DNA of 14,169 nucleotides from Campylobacteraceae bacterium (GTDB lineage Bacteria > Campylobacterota > Campylobacteria > Campylobacterales > Sulfurovaceae): assembly GCA_027066355.1 (NCBI GenBank), contig JAMONW010000080.1, positions 1-14,169 on the forward strand. The letters are read 5' to 3'. The notes under the pieces are model-generated. The model searched no databases. It worked only from the letters and a program-made list of their open reading frames with translations, and was not told the origin of the DNA. Position 1 is the first letter of the stretch. Every line of letters begins with the position of its first letter. The position numbers and the translations under genes were made by a program. Positions 5,728 to 13,883 of this stretch are shown piece by piece.

Positions 5728-8571
5728 TTATGCTTTTGTAATTTTTACAGCACACTTTTTATAGTCTGTTTGTTTACTCATAGGACAAGTTGCATCAAGA
5801 GTAACTTTATTGATAAATACTTTTTCATCAAACCAAGGCACAAATACTAAACCTCTTGGAGGTCTGTTTCTTCCTCTTGTTTCTACTCTTGCTTTTACTT
5901 TACCACGACGAGACTCTACCCAAACAAGTTCTCCTCTTTTTACTCCATGTTTTTGTGCATCTTTAGGGTGCATATAACAAAGAGCTTCTGGAACTGCACG
6001 GAATAGTTCTGGAACTCTCATTGTCATTGTTCCACTATGCCAATGCTCAAGCACACGACCTGTGCATAACCAAGTATCATACTCTTTATCTGGCATTTCT
6101 GGTGGATCCATATATGGTCTTGCAAATATTTTTGCTTTATTTGGAATTGGCGTTTTACCTGCTTTTTTATCTGGTTTAGTCAGTGTTCCACTAAATAGTT
6201 TTTTAGCAAGTGGTCCATAGAATGCAAAATCACCACCTGGGTTTGCTTTTGCTGCATATGGGTCATACTTAACATTAAATCTCCAAGCAGTCTCTTTACC
6301 ATCAACAACTGGCCATTTAAGTCCTCTTACTTTATGATAAACATCAAATGGAGCAAGGTCGTGTCCATGTCCTCTACCAAACCAAGCATATTCTTCAAAT
6401 AGATACTTATGAATAAAGAATCCATAACCTTTCCACTCTTTACCATCACTACCAATTATTTTTCTATTATCTCCTAAACTATCAGAATCATCAAATCCTT
6501 TTAGTAGTGGATCATCAATTGTATATTTTTTAGCCTCTTTATTTGCAAATAGGATTTCATACATAGTTGTATCTTCTTTATATCCCATTTTCTTAGCAGC
6601 TTCAATAACGCTAGGAAGAGGTTTTTTACGAGGTCCACTTGGTGCATATTCACCCCAAAGATCTTTAACTGTAAATCTTTTTGATAGCTCTACCCATTGC
6701 CAAGTATCGCTCATTGCCTGACCAACTGGAACTACTTGTTGTTTCCAAAGTTGAGTTCTTCTCTCAGCATTACCATAGCCACCCCATTTTTCATAAATCA
6801 TAGCACTTGGTAGAACTAAGTCAGATACCATTGCAGAAATTCCTGGGTAACCATCTGAAGTAACAATAAAGTTATCCATCTCTCTTGCTGCTTTAATCCA
6901 ATGGTTTGCATTTGCAGTATCTTGGAATGCATTACAAACATTAACCCAAGCAAATTTTACTAAACCATCTTCTAATCCTCTATGGATTGCAACAATATGT
7001 TGTTTACCAACTGGATTGATAGTTCCTTCTGGAATCATCCATTTTTTCTCTGTTTTTGCTCTATGTTTAGGGTTTTTAACCATTAAGTCTGCTGGAAGTC
7101 TATGACAGAATGTTCCAACCTCTCTTGCTGTTCCACATGCACTTGGTTGACCTGTTAGTGAGAATGCTCCACTACCTGGTTTTGCTTGTTTATTAAGCAT
7201 AAAGTGAACATTATAACTAAGTGTATTTACCCAAGTTCCACGAGTATGTTGGTTCATACCCATTGTCCAGAAACTTACAACTTTTCTATCTTTTTCAATA
7301 TAAAGGTCTGCTAACATTTTTAGCTTTTTCTTAAAGCTCTCTATACTCTCATCTGGATCACCTTTTGCAATACTTGCAACATAATCAAGAGTAAATGGCT
7401 CTAGTGATTTTTTATACTCTTCAAAGCTAATCATCCAGTGAGCAAGAGTTCCTGCAGTGTTTTTCATTGTATCGCCCTCTTTGTAACCATAAGGCGCTAA
7501 TGCTGGAGCTTCTAGTTTACCAACTTTTTTCTCCATCTCTTTATTAATGATTTTCATCTCTTTTGCACTATATTTACCAGCGCTACCGTCAGGATTTACA
7601 GGAGTCAATGATTTCTCACCAGCTCTTCTCATACCGTAACCAATATTAACTGGACCTACAGTAAATACAATATGTTTTTTAACAAAATCCCAATCTATAA
7701 TATCTTCTTTACCGCCACCTTTTTTATCTCTTGTTACAATTTCACGAGCAATATAGTTCCAAAGAGCTAAATCTGTATTTGGTCTAAAGATAATATTAAA
7801 ATCACTTAAATCACAACTTCTGTGAGTATAAGTTTGAATATTTATAACTTTTACTCTATCTGGATCGCTTAGTTTTCTATCAGTAACTCTTGACCATAAA
7901 ATTGGGTGCATCTCTGCCATATTTGAACCCCAAGCTACAATAGTATCAGTTAGCTCAATATCATCATAGCATCCACTAGGTTCATCAATACCAAATGTTT
8001 GATAAAAGCCAACAACCGCACTTGCCATACAGTGTCTAGCATTTGGGTCAATTGCATTACCTCTAAAACCACCTTTTACCATTTTTTGAGCCGCATAGCC
8101 TTCCATAATGGTATATTGTCCAGAACCAAATACTGCTACACCTTCTGGACCTTTTTCTTTAAGAGCTTTTCTGATATGTTTTTCCATCTCATCAAATGCT
8201 CTTTTCCAAGATACTGGCTTAAACTTACCTTTTTTATCAAACTCACCCTTTTCATTCATTCTTAAAAGTGGTTGAGTAAGTCTATCTGCACCATACATAA
8301 TTTTTGCATTAAAGTAACCTTTAATACAGTTAAGACCTCTGTTTACTGGAGCAGCAGGGTCGCCTTTTACCGCAACTATTTTGCCACCTTTAGTTGCAAG
8401 CATAATACCACAACCAGTTCCGCAGAATCTACAAGGAGCCTTGTCCCAACGCCACCCTTGCTCGGCTTCATTAGCTGCTGCTTTTGCACTCTCAGGAACG
8501 CTAATTCCAACCGCACTAGCAGCTGCTACTGCAGCTGAGCTTTTCAAAAAATCTCTTCTGTTAATTCCCAT
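5728..8571 (-). CDS. napA: NapA, periplasmic nitrate reductase catalytic subunit
   Basis: The 947-residue product is the Mo-bis-MGD enzyme reducing nitrate to nitrite in the periplasm. It has a Tat signal (NRRDFLK at 4-10, then an Ala-rich hydrophobic segment), a [4Fe-4S] site CRFCGTGC (Cys47, 50, 54) with Cys82 in LNCIKGY, and the molybdenum-ligand cysteine at about 181 in DPNARHCMASA. The C-terminal cofactor-binding segment includes TGRVLEHWHSGTMTMR, typical of NapA. Length fits Campylobacterota NapA, which is longer than the enterobacterial enzyme. The start is ATG 8571, because AGGAGG lies about 5 nt upstream and the Tat motif follows directly. The frame stays open 20 codons further, to 8631, but that would put a hydrophobic non-Tat stretch in front and run into the FNR-type site. 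First gene of the nap operon. Confidence 0.97.
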   Translation of the reverse strand: MGINRRDFLKSSAAVAAASAVGISVPESAKAAANEAEQGWRWDKAPCRFCGTGCGIMLATKGGKIVAVKGDPAAPVNRGLNCIKGYFNAKIMYGADRLTQPLLRMNEKGEFDKKGKFKPVSWKRAFDEMEKHIRKALKEKGPEGVAVFGSGQYTIMEGYAAQKMVKGGFRGNAIDPNARHCMASAVVGFYQTFGIDEPSGCYDDIELTDTIVAWGSNMAEMHPILWSRVTDRKLSDPDRVKVINIQTYTHRSCDLSDFNIIFRPNTDLALWNYIAREIVTRDKKGGGKEDIIDWDFVKKHIVFTVGPVNIGYGMRRAGEKSLTPVNPDGSAGKYSAKEMKIINKEMEKKVGKLEAPALAPYGYKEGDTMKNTAGTLAHWMISFEEYKKSLEPFTLDYVASIAKGDPDESIESFKKKLKMLADLYIEKDRKVVSFWTMGMNQHTRGTWVNTLSYNVHFMLNKQAKPGSGAFSLTGQPSACGTAREVGTFCHRLPADLMVKNPKHRAKTEKKWMIPEGTINPVGKQHIVAIHRGLEDGLVKFAWVNVCNAFQDTANANHWIKAAREMDNFIVTSDGYPGISAMVSDLVLPSAMIYEKWGGYGNAERRTQLWKQQVVPVGQAMSDTWQWVELSKRFTVKDLWGEYAPSGPRKKPLPSVIEAAKKMGYKEDTTMYEILFANKEAKKYTIDDPLLKGFDDSDSLGDNRKIIGSDGKEWKGYGFFIHKYLFEEYAWFGRGHGHDLAPFDVYHKVRGLKWPVVDGKETAWRFNVKYDPYAAKANPGGDFAFYGPLAKKLFSGTLTKPDKKAGKTPIPNKAKIFARPYMDPPEMPDKEYDTWLCTGRVLEHWHSGTMTMRVPELFRAVPEALCYMHPKDAQKHGVKRGELVWVESRRGKVKARVETRGRNRPPRGLVFVPWFDEKVFINKVTLDATCPMSKQTDYKKCAVKITKA

Positions 8572-8576
8572 ATAAA

Positions 8577-8582
8577 CCTCCT
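8577..8582 (-). promoter_or_regulatory. napA ribosome-binding site
   Basis: A full AGGAGG on the minus strand, about 5 nt before the ATG at 8571. It settles the napA start against the longer in-frame alternative. Confidence 0.85.
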
Positions 8583-8596
8583 GATAATAAGTAGGG

Positions 8597-8603
8597 ATGT
8601 ATA
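8597..8603 (-). promoter_or_regulatory. possible napA -10 element
   Basis: TATACAT on the minus strand resembles an extended -10 and lies downstream of the FNR-type palindrome. Its centre is about 38 nt from the palindrome centre, slightly longer than the roughly 32 nt expected for a class II FNR promoter. TAACAT at 8604-8609 fits that spacing better but is a poorer -10. Which one is used cannot be decided by eye. Confidence 0.35.
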
Positions 8604-8630
8604 ATGTTATCATTTTTATTGAATAATACA

Positions 8631-8646
8631 ATTGATTTATATCAAT
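8631..8646 (-). promoter_or_regulatory. FNR/CRP-family binding site upstream of napA
   Basis: The 14-mer TTGAT-TTAT-ATCAA (8632-8645) matches the FNR consensus TTGAT-N4-ATCAA exactly, and the arms extend one more base each way (A/T). It is centred about 67 bp upstream of the napA ATG. Known biology: nap operons are commonly controlled by FNR/CRP-family regulators sensing low oxygen or nitrogen oxides. Activation of nap under oxygen limitation or nitrate is inferred; the actual regulator is not in this window. Confidence 0.75.
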
Positions 8647-8806
8647 ATTAGTCAGATTATTTAAGCTTTGTAACTATAATTATCACTTAATTTAATTTTA
8701 AGTTATTGTTATAAATAAGTTAAATATTTAATTATTTTTATTTATTATATTTATATATTTTTTTAATTTATTTTAGTAGAAGTTTTTGGAATTTAAAGAG
8801 CTAGAG

Positions 8807-10747
8807 TTACCCCTCTAACTCTTCTTGAAGTTCTAATATCTCTAAATATCTTTCACTTAACTCTTCATACTCTTGTTGAATGTTATTTAGCTCTTTGCTA
8901 ACTTCACTAAGCCCTTTTTGATTGTAGCAATTAGGGTTTGCTAAACACTCATTTAACTCATCTATTTTAGCCTCTAACTCCTCAATTTTAGGTGGTAAGA
9001 GTTCTAAATCTCTTTTATCTTTATAGCTTAGTTTAGTCTGTTTTTTCTCTTTTTTAACTTCAGGCTCATCTTGTAGTTTATCTAAACTTTTTTCAAAATC
9101 ATCTAAACTTTTTATCTCTTTTTCAATATCTAAATATTCGCTATAGCTTTGGTAAGAAACTTCTATTTCACCATTGCCCTTAAATATAAATAGTTTTTGA
9201 GCTAATTTATCAACAAAATATCTATCGTGGCTAACAAAAAGTAAAGCACCCTGAAAGCTAAGTAGCTTATCTTCTAAAATATTTATAGTTTGAATATCTA
9301 AATCATTTGTAGGTTCATCTAAAATTAAACAATCATACTTTTTAGTAAACAAAAGTGCAAGTGCTACCCTATTTTTCTCACCACCACTTAATTGAAAAAT
9401 CTTCTTATCCAAATACTCTTTTGGAAAGAGGAAATTTTTTAAATATCCAAAAACATGCATATTTTTGCCCTCTACCATAACTCTATCTCCACCATCTGGG
9501 CAAAAGGTTTCAATTAGCGTGGCATCATCTTTTAGCATCTCTCTGTGTTGGTCAAAATATCCAATGCTAAGCTCACCTTGCTTTATTTTGCCACTATCTG
9601 GCTTTAGGCGACCTAGCATTATTTTAAGTAGTGTTGATTTTCCACTACCGTTTGCTCCTACAATTGCAATTTTATCGCGTTGTAAAATGCGCGTTGTAAA
9701 GTTTTCTATAAGCTTTTTATTTGCAATTGAGTAGCTAAGGTTTTCTATCTCAAAGAGCATCTTCTTTTTAGCTACTATCTTTTCACCTCTCCAACTCTTT
9801 TTTTCGCGTTCTAGCTCTACTTTCATTTTGCGAATTAGAGTTGGGTTTTTCTTTGCTTGTTCCCTAAGCTCAAAAACTCTTCGTTTTCTGCCTTGATTTC
9901 TTGTTTCTCTAGCTCTAACCCCTTTTGCCAACCACTCCTCTTCGCGTTTTAGTAACCTTAGTAAATTTTCATGCTCTTTTTGCATAGAGTGCAATCTCTG
10001 CTCTTTTTGTTGTAAATAACTTTCATAACCACCTTTGTAGTTAACAAGTTTAAAATCTTCTACCTCTACAATCCTAGTTGCAATTTTATCTATAAAGTAT
10101 CTATCGTGCGAAATTAAAAGCAAAGTAAACTTCTCTTTTAGTAAAATATCTTCTAAAAACTCTACCATATATACATCAAGGTGGTTTGTAGGCTCATCTA
10201 AAATAAGTAAATCTGGCTTTTTAAGAATTAAAGATGCCAAAGCAACACGGCGCTGCTCTCCACCTGATAGTGAGCTAACTAATCTATTTTCATACTCTTT
10301 TAGTTTAAATTCTTGCAAAGCTCTTTCTATTTTATTTGTTAAATCCCAAGCGTTGTGGTGGTCTAAATAGGCACTTAAATTTTCGTGTTCTTTTAATAGT
10401 GTTTTATCATCTGGATTTTTGCCAATCTCTTGGCTTAGGGTTTGGTATCTTTGTTGCGCAGCTTTTAGCTCACCTAACTCACTCTCAATAGCCTCTTTTA
10501 CAGTTGCACCCTCTTTAAAAGAGGGCATTTGGCTAAGCATTGCTATTTCAATTGAGCTATCTCTTATAACTTTGCCATCATCTGGCTCTTCTAAACCAAC
10601 TGCTAATTTAAGCAGAGTAGATTTACCACAGCCATTTTGCCCAATTATGGCAACTCTCTCTCCTTGCTCAATATGAAAATCAAGCCCATCAAAAATTTGC
10701 TTAACATCATATCTTTTCTTAATATCATACATATCTATAAATGCCAT
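8807..10747 (-). CDS. uup: ABC-F family ATPase, Uup-like
   Basis: The 646-residue soluble protein has two ABC domains and no membrane segments, the ABC-F layout. Domain 1: Walker A GQNGCGKST (36-44), signature LSGGEQRR (about 160), Walker B ILDEPTNHLD. A charged linker helix region follows (about 235-330). Domain 2: Walker A GANGSGKST (about 363), signature LSGGEKNR (about 452), Walker B ILDEPTNDLD. Residues after about 555 are Lys/Glu-rich and predicted coiled coil, like the C-terminal DNA- or ribosome-binding tail of Uup. ABC-F proteins act on ribosomes; Uup is also linked to transposon excision and to branched DNA. The start is ATG 10747, with AGGG about 9 nt upstream; a TTG two codons earlier sits too close to that site. 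It is transcribed divergently from the M48 protease. The Uup assignment over other ABC-F members is moderate. Confidence 0.88.
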   Translation of the reverse strand: MAFIDMYDIKKRYDVKQIFDGLDFHIEQGERVAIIGQNGCGKSTLLKLAVGLEEPDDGKVIRDSSIEIAMLSQMPSFKEGATVKEAIESELGELKAAQQRYQTLSQEIGKNPDDKTLLKEHENLSAYLDHHNAWDLTNKIERALQEFKLKEYENRLVSSLSGGEQRRVALASLILKKPDLLILDEPTNHLDVYMVEFLEDILLKEKFTLLLISHDRYFIDKIATRIVEVEDFKLVNYKGGYESYLQQKEQRLHSMQKEHENLLRLLKREEEWLAKGVRARETRNQGRKRRVFELREQAKKNPTLIRKMKVELEREKKSWRGEKIVAKKKMLFEIENLSYSIANKKLIENFTTRILQRDKIAIVGANGSGKSTLLKIMLGRLKPDSGKIKQGELSIGYFDQHREMLKDDATLIETFCPDGGDRVMVEGKNMHVFGYLKNFLFPKEYLDKKIFQLSGGEKNRVALALLFTKKYDCLILDEPTNDLDIQTINILEDKLLSFQGALLFVSHDRYFVDKLAQKLFIFKGNGEIEVSYQSYSEYLDIEKEIKSLDDFEKSLDKLQDEPEVKKEKKQTKLSYKDKRDLELLPPKIEELEAKIDELNECLANPNCYNQKGLSEVSKELNNIQQEYEELSERYLEILELQEELEG

Positions 10748-10800
10748 TATCAAACCCTAAAATAAAAAATTACCGTATTTTACCAAAACTTAAGTCGAAT

Positions 10801-10829
10801 TTGATATATTAACTCAAAAAGTCTAATAT
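10801..10829 (+). promoter_or_regulatory. possible promoter for the M48 protease gene
   Basis: TTGATA (10801-10806) and TAATAT (10824-10829) are separated by 17 bp, a good sigma70 match. The expected start of transcription, about 10836, would fall after AAGGAA (10830-10835) and only 7 nt before the ATG. The transcript would then lack its ribosome-binding site, so this may be a chance match or a nearly leaderless start. Confidence 0.3.
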
Positions 10830-10842
10830 AAGGAACAATAAA

Positions 10843-12078
10843 ATGACAATATTAATGGCACTATTTACACTATATATTGCAATAAAAATATATGTAAGTG
10901 TTATGCAAATAGGGTATGTAACAGATACAAAAAGAGAGGATGCTGTGCTTTTAACTCCGGCAAAATATGTAGTAGCAGGTAATTATGCTATTAAAAAAGA
11001 GAGGCTCTCAATTGTTGAGAGTTTTATTGAGTATATGCTATTTCTATTTTGGGTGTTTGGTGGATTTGCATGGCTTCAAAAGATTACAGGAATAGATAAT
11101 ACAATTTACTCAAATTTACTATTTATTTTTGGTTTTTTAGCACTTAATTTTATAGTAACTTTACCACTTGATATTTATAAAACTTTTAAGCTTGATAAGT
11201 CGTTTCATTTTAGCAAAACTACACCAAAGCTTTATATTATAGATACAATTAAAAGTGCTATATTAACGCTTGTTTTTGGTGGAGTTATTTTTGCTATAAT
11301 AATCTATTTTATGGAAAACTATAGCAAATGGTGGTTATATAGTTTTGTGGTGGTATTTATTTTTATAGTTTTGGTTAATATGCTATACCCAACGCTAATT
11401 GCACCACTATTTAATAAGTTTAAGCCACTAGAAGATGAGGAGTTAAAAGGCTCAATTGAGGGTATTTTAAAGAAGGTTGGCTTAAGTAGTGATGGCGTAT
11501 TTACAATAGATGCAAGTAAAAGAGATAGCCGACTAAATGCCTATTTTGGTGGGCTTGGAAAGTCTAAAAGAGTGGTGCTTTTTGATACACTTATAGAGAA
11601 GCTTGATAAAGATGAAATAATTGCAATATTAGGGCATGAGTTAGGACACTATAGCCACAAAGATATATATAAAAATATTGCAACTATAGGAGTATTTTTA
11701 TTTGTAGTATTTTTTAGTGTTGGCAATTTACCAGAGAGTCTATTTTTGAATATGGGAGTTGTGCCAACAGCTGGGGCGAAATTGGCTCTAATTATGCTAA
11801 TATTGCCACTATTTAGCTTTATTTATATGCCAATAATGGGCTTAATTAGTCGCCATAATGAGTATGAGGCAGATAAATTTGGGGCTAAAATTGGTGGAAA
11901 AACAAACTTAATTAGAGCGCTTTTAAAGCTTGTTAATGAAAATAAAGCCTTCCCCAAATCGCACCCAATTTATATATTTTTCTACTACACTCACCCACCA
12001 GTATTAGAGCGCTTAAAAGCGTTGGGCTATGAAGATAGCAAAAATGATGACAGCGTAATTTTGGGATTTTTGAAATAG
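10843..12078 (+). CDS. M48 family (Ste24-like) membrane zinc metalloprotease
   Basis: The 411-residue integral membrane protein has hydrophobic segments near 1-20, 62-78, 90-110, 135-157, 163-185, 280-300 and 308-330. The zinc site is HELGH (His265, Glu266, His269) with the third ligand Glu340 in NEYEADKFGA, the M48A pattern. In eukaryotes this family is the CAAX prenyl protease Ste24. Bacterial members are thought to act in membrane protein quality control; prenylated substrates are not expected here. The segment NMLYPTLIAPLFNKFKPLED and the ending YTHPPVLERLKALG are typical of the family. The ATG has AAGGAA about 7 nt upstream. It is divergent from the ABC-F gene and is followed by two hairpins. 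Confidence 0.92.
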   Translation: MTILMALFTLYIAIKIYVSVMQIGYVTDTKREDAVLLTPAKYVVAGNYAIKKERLSIVESFIEYMLFLFWVFGGFAWLQKITGIDNTIYSNLLFIFGFLALNFIVTLPLDIYKTFKLDKSFHFSKTTPKLYIIDTIKSAILTLVFGGVIFAIIIYFMENYSKWWLYSFVVVFIFIVLVNMLYPTLIAPLFNKFKPLEDEELKGSIEGILKKVGLSSDGVFTIDASKRDSRLNAYFGGLGKSKRVVLFDTLIEKLDKDEIIAILGHELGHYSHKDIYKNIATIGVFLFVVFFSVGNLPESLFLNMGVVPTAGAKLALIMLILPLFSFIYMPIMGLISRHNEYEADKFGAKIGGKTNLIRALLKLVNENKAFPKSHPIYIFFYYTHPPVLERLKALGYEDSKNDDSVILGFLK

Positions 12079-12113
12079 TAATTAGATAGAATTTTATAAA
12101 TTTTGTCTAATTA
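12079..12113 (+). other. long AT-rich hairpin directly after the protease stop
   Basis: TAATTAGA...TCTAATTA is an inverted repeat starting at the base after the TAG stop. It extends inward to a 16-pair stem with two G-U pairs in RNA and a 3-nt loop. No T-run follows, so it is more likely a 3'-end stabiliser or a remnant than a terminator by itself. Confidence 0.55.
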
Positions 12114-12114
12114 G

Positions 12115-12150
12115 GCTAAAAGCATATGCAACTTTTTAGCTCTTTATTTT
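12115..12150 (+). terminator. probable terminator after the M48 protease gene
   Basis: GCTAAAA (12115-12121) pairs with TTTTAGC (12134-12140) around a 12-nt loop, followed by TCTTTATTTT. Together with the preceding hairpin it should separate protease transcription from the toxin-antitoxin operon, whose promoter begins at its edge. Confidence 0.5.
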
Positions 12151-12177
12151 GACAACTTTTCTATTTTTAGATATAAT
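12149..12177 (+). promoter_or_regulatory. consensus sigma70 promoter for the toxin-antitoxin-prmC operon
   Basis: TTGACA (12149-12154) and TATAAT (12172-12177) are both exact consensus hexamers with the ideal 17-bp spacer. Transcription would start near 12184, leaving a leader of about 25 nt with AAAGG before the antitoxin ATG. A perfect -35 is notable because -35 boxes are often poorly conserved in Campylobacterota. A strong promoter that is autorepressed by the antitoxin is typical of type II modules, but I see no clear operator palindrome beyond ATAATTAT (12173-12180). Confidence 0.85.
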
Positions 12178-12208
12178 TATTCCTATAAAGTGTAGTAAAA
12201 GGTATAAA

Positions 12209-12538
12209 ATGAAGAGTGTATCAATAAGAGATTTAAAGAATAATCCATCAACTATGACAAATTTTTTAACAAATGGTGAACTTGTATTTGTTACAAAACA
12301 TAATAAACCAATAGGTGTAACATTACCAATAGATAATAGCATAAAAAATCAAAGCTTAAAAGAGATTTTATACTTTAATCTTTATAAAAATAATGAAATA
12401 TCTTTCGGAAAATTGGCAGAACTTTTAAATATAAAAAAAGATAAATTAAGAGAGATGTTTGCATCTCTTGATATGCCTGTAATAGACTATAATACAAAAG
12501 ATGTAGAAGATGAATTAATAGATTTTAAAGAGTTATGA
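12209..12538 (+). CDS. antitoxin, Phd/YefM-like N-terminus with UPF0175-like C-terminus
   Basis: The 109-residue product begins MKSVSIRDLKNNPS and continues to FVTKHNKPIGVTLP, the usual Phd/YefM-like fold used for dimerisation and operator binding (about residues 1-45). The C-terminal half, ISFGKLAELLNIKKDKLREMFASLDMPVIDY (about 66-96), resembles UPF0175 proteins, which pair with DUF3368 PIN toxins. The acidic tail (DVEDELIDFKEL) may contact the toxin. The start is ATG 12209, because AAAGG lies 6 nt upstream and homology begins there; an in-frame ATG at 12149 lies in the promoter. Its TGA overlaps the toxin ATG by 4 bp. The expected role is to neutralise the toxin and repress the operon (inference from family). 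Confidence 0.82.
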   Translation: MKSVSIRDLKNNPSTMTNFLTNGELVFVTKHNKPIGVTLPIDNSIKNQSLKEILYFNLYKNNEISFGKLAELLNIKKDKLREMFASLDMPVIDYNTKDVEDELIDFKEL

Positions 12539-13032
12539 AAATAGTAATTGTTGATAGCTCTACACTTATACTTTTATTAGATACAAATAACTTTTCACTT
12601 TTGTTTAAATTATTTAAAGAGATTATTATAACTAATGCAGTATATGCAGAAATTACTTCTAGCATAGCCCATAAAGAGTTAATAGATTCATACATAACAA
12701 AAAGATATATGAAAATAGTAAAAATTACCAAAGATAGCAGAATTGAAATGCTTTTAAAAAGACTTGATATAGGAGAGTCTGAATCAATTGCACTTGCAAA
12801 AAAAATAGATTTGCCACTAATAATTGATGAGAAAAAAGGAAGAGCAATAGCCAAATCGCTCAATATAAAAATAATAGGATTTATTGGTATAATATTAAAA
12901 CTAATAGAGAAAAATATAATTAGTAAAGAAAAAGCTATTGATATAATAAAACAAGCTGAAATAAATAACTTTAGATTATCCAAAGAGTTGAAAAATTTGA
13001 TTTATAATTTTAAAATAAAAGAGAAAGAATGA
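12535..13032 (+). CDS. PIN-domain toxin, DUF3368 type (putative RNase)
   Basis: The 165-residue product starts MKIVIVDSSTLILLL, the first PIN strand with Asp7. Other acidic metal-site candidates are Glu39 (VYAEI), Glu81/Glu83 (GESESIALA) and Asp98 (LIIDEKKGR). The sequence GESESIALAKK...LIIDEKKGRAIAKSLNIKIIGFIGIILKL is characteristic of DUF3368 PIN proteins. PIN toxins are Mg-dependent ribonucleases, often cutting tRNA, rRNA or mRNA; the target here is unknown. The set of acidic residues looks complete, so it may be active. It is coupled to the antitoxin by ATGA upstream and to prmC by ATGA downstream. Confidence 0.85.
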   Translation: MKIVIVDSSTLILLLDTNNFSLLFKLFKEIIITNAVYAEITSSIAHKELIDSYITKRYMKIVKITKDSRIEMLLKRLDIGESESIALAKKIDLPLIIDEKKGRAIAKSLNIKIIGFIGIILKLIEKNIISKEKAIDIIKQAEINNFRLSKELKNLIYNFKIKEKE

Positions 13033-13847
13033 ATATACAAGAAGCTATAAACTGGGCTACAAAAGAGCTAAAAGCCTTTGAACGCCCTCGCTTAGAAGTA
13101 GAGATTTTGTTAAGCCATCTTTTAGATTGCAAACGAGAGTTTTTAATTTTAAATGATAATTTAGAGATAGATGAGATAAAATTTAAAGAGCTAATTAATA
13201 GACGCAAAAACCATGAACCAATAGAGTATATTACAAACAAAGTTAGCTTTTGGGATTTTGAACTATTTATTGATAAAGGCGCTTTAATTCCTCGCCCAGA
13301 GAGCGAAATTTTGGTTGAAAAGGCAATTAAACTTATTAAAAAACACAATATTAAAAATATAGCCGAAATTGGCATAGGAAGTGGCGCACTTAGTATAGCA
13401 ATAGCAAAAAAGTGCAATGTTTTTATAGAGGCTAGTGATATAAGCAAAAGTGCAATTAAAATAGCAAATAAAAATATAAAAGCTTTTCATTTAGAAGATA
13501 AAATAAGTGTGTATAACTGCTCAATGCTAGATTGCTTAAATACTCCAGAGCTTCTTATTAGCAACCCTCCATATATTGATCCAGATGTAAAATTAGAAGC
13601 AAATGTAGCCAACTTCGAGCCACACACAGCCCTTTTTGCACCCAACAAAGGTTTAGAGATACTATTTAACATCTTAGGTTTAATTAAATTAAAAAATATT
13701 CCTTTTGCTATCTGCGAAATGGGATATAACCAAAAAGAACAAATTGCTAAGTATGCTAAAGAGATAGGTTTAAGTGGTAATTTAGAATTTTACAAAGATT
13801 TAGCCGGGCTTGATAGAGGGTTTGTTTTTAAAAGTAATATTTCATAA
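13029..13847 (+). CDS. prmC: peptide chain release factor N5-glutamine methyltransferase
   Basis: The 272-residue SAM-dependent enzyme methylates the GGQ glutamine of release factors RF1 and RF2, aiding translation termination. The N-terminal helical domain contains RPRLEVEILLSHLL (about 20-33). IPRPESEILVE leads into the Rossmann-type methyltransferase domain. The SAM-binding motif EIGIGSGALSIAIA starts at Glu113, and the catalytic NPPY motif is at 179-182. Length matches the family. The ATG overlaps the toxin stop by ATGA, and GAGAAAGA just upstream is a weak ribosome-binding site, so translation probably depends on the upstream gene. I see no separate promoter, so expression may rely on the toxin-antitoxin promoter. 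Confidence 0.93.
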   Translation: MNIQEAINWATKELKAFERPRLEVEILLSHLLDCKREFLILNDNLEIDEIKFKELINRRKNHEPIEYITNKVSFWDFELFIDKGALIPRPESEILVEKAIKLIKKHNIKNIAEIGIGSGALSIAIAKKCNVFIEASDISKSAIKIANKNIKAFHLEDKISVYNCSMLDCLNTPELLISNPPYIDPDVKLEANVANFEPHTALFAPNKGLEILFNILGLIKLKNIPFAICEMGYNQKEQIAKYAKEIGLSGNLEFYKDLAGLDRGFVFKSNIS

Positions 13848-13883
13848 TGAAATAATAATTATCTTTATTTACAATTTTATGAT

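Noticed and set aside
8572..8631. Longer NapA start, 20 codons upstream of the ATG at 8571
   Set aside because: It would put a non-Tat stretch before the RR motif and overlap the FNR-type site; the AGGAGG before 8571 decides the start.
8685..8703. ACTTAA/TTAAGT inverted repeat in the nap-ABC-F gap as a second operator
   Set aside because: Wide 7-nt AT-only spacer in very AT-rich DNA; fits neither the FNR nor the TTAAC-N4-GTTAA pattern, so likely chance.
8803..8822. AGAGTTA/TAACTCT hairpin spanning the ABC-F stop codon as a terminator
   Set aside because: 7-bp perfect stem but no real T-run after it on the minus strand, so terminator function is not supported.
12525..12983. Minus-strand open frame opposite the PIN toxin (about 150 codons)
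   Set aside because: Hydrophobic low-complexity translation of the complementary strand; the plus-strand gene has family motifs and coupled overlaps.
13010..13447. Minus-strand open frame opposite prmC (about 145 codons)
   Set aside because: Complement of a clearly recognisable methyltransferase gene; Leu/Ile/Ser-rich with no motif of its own.
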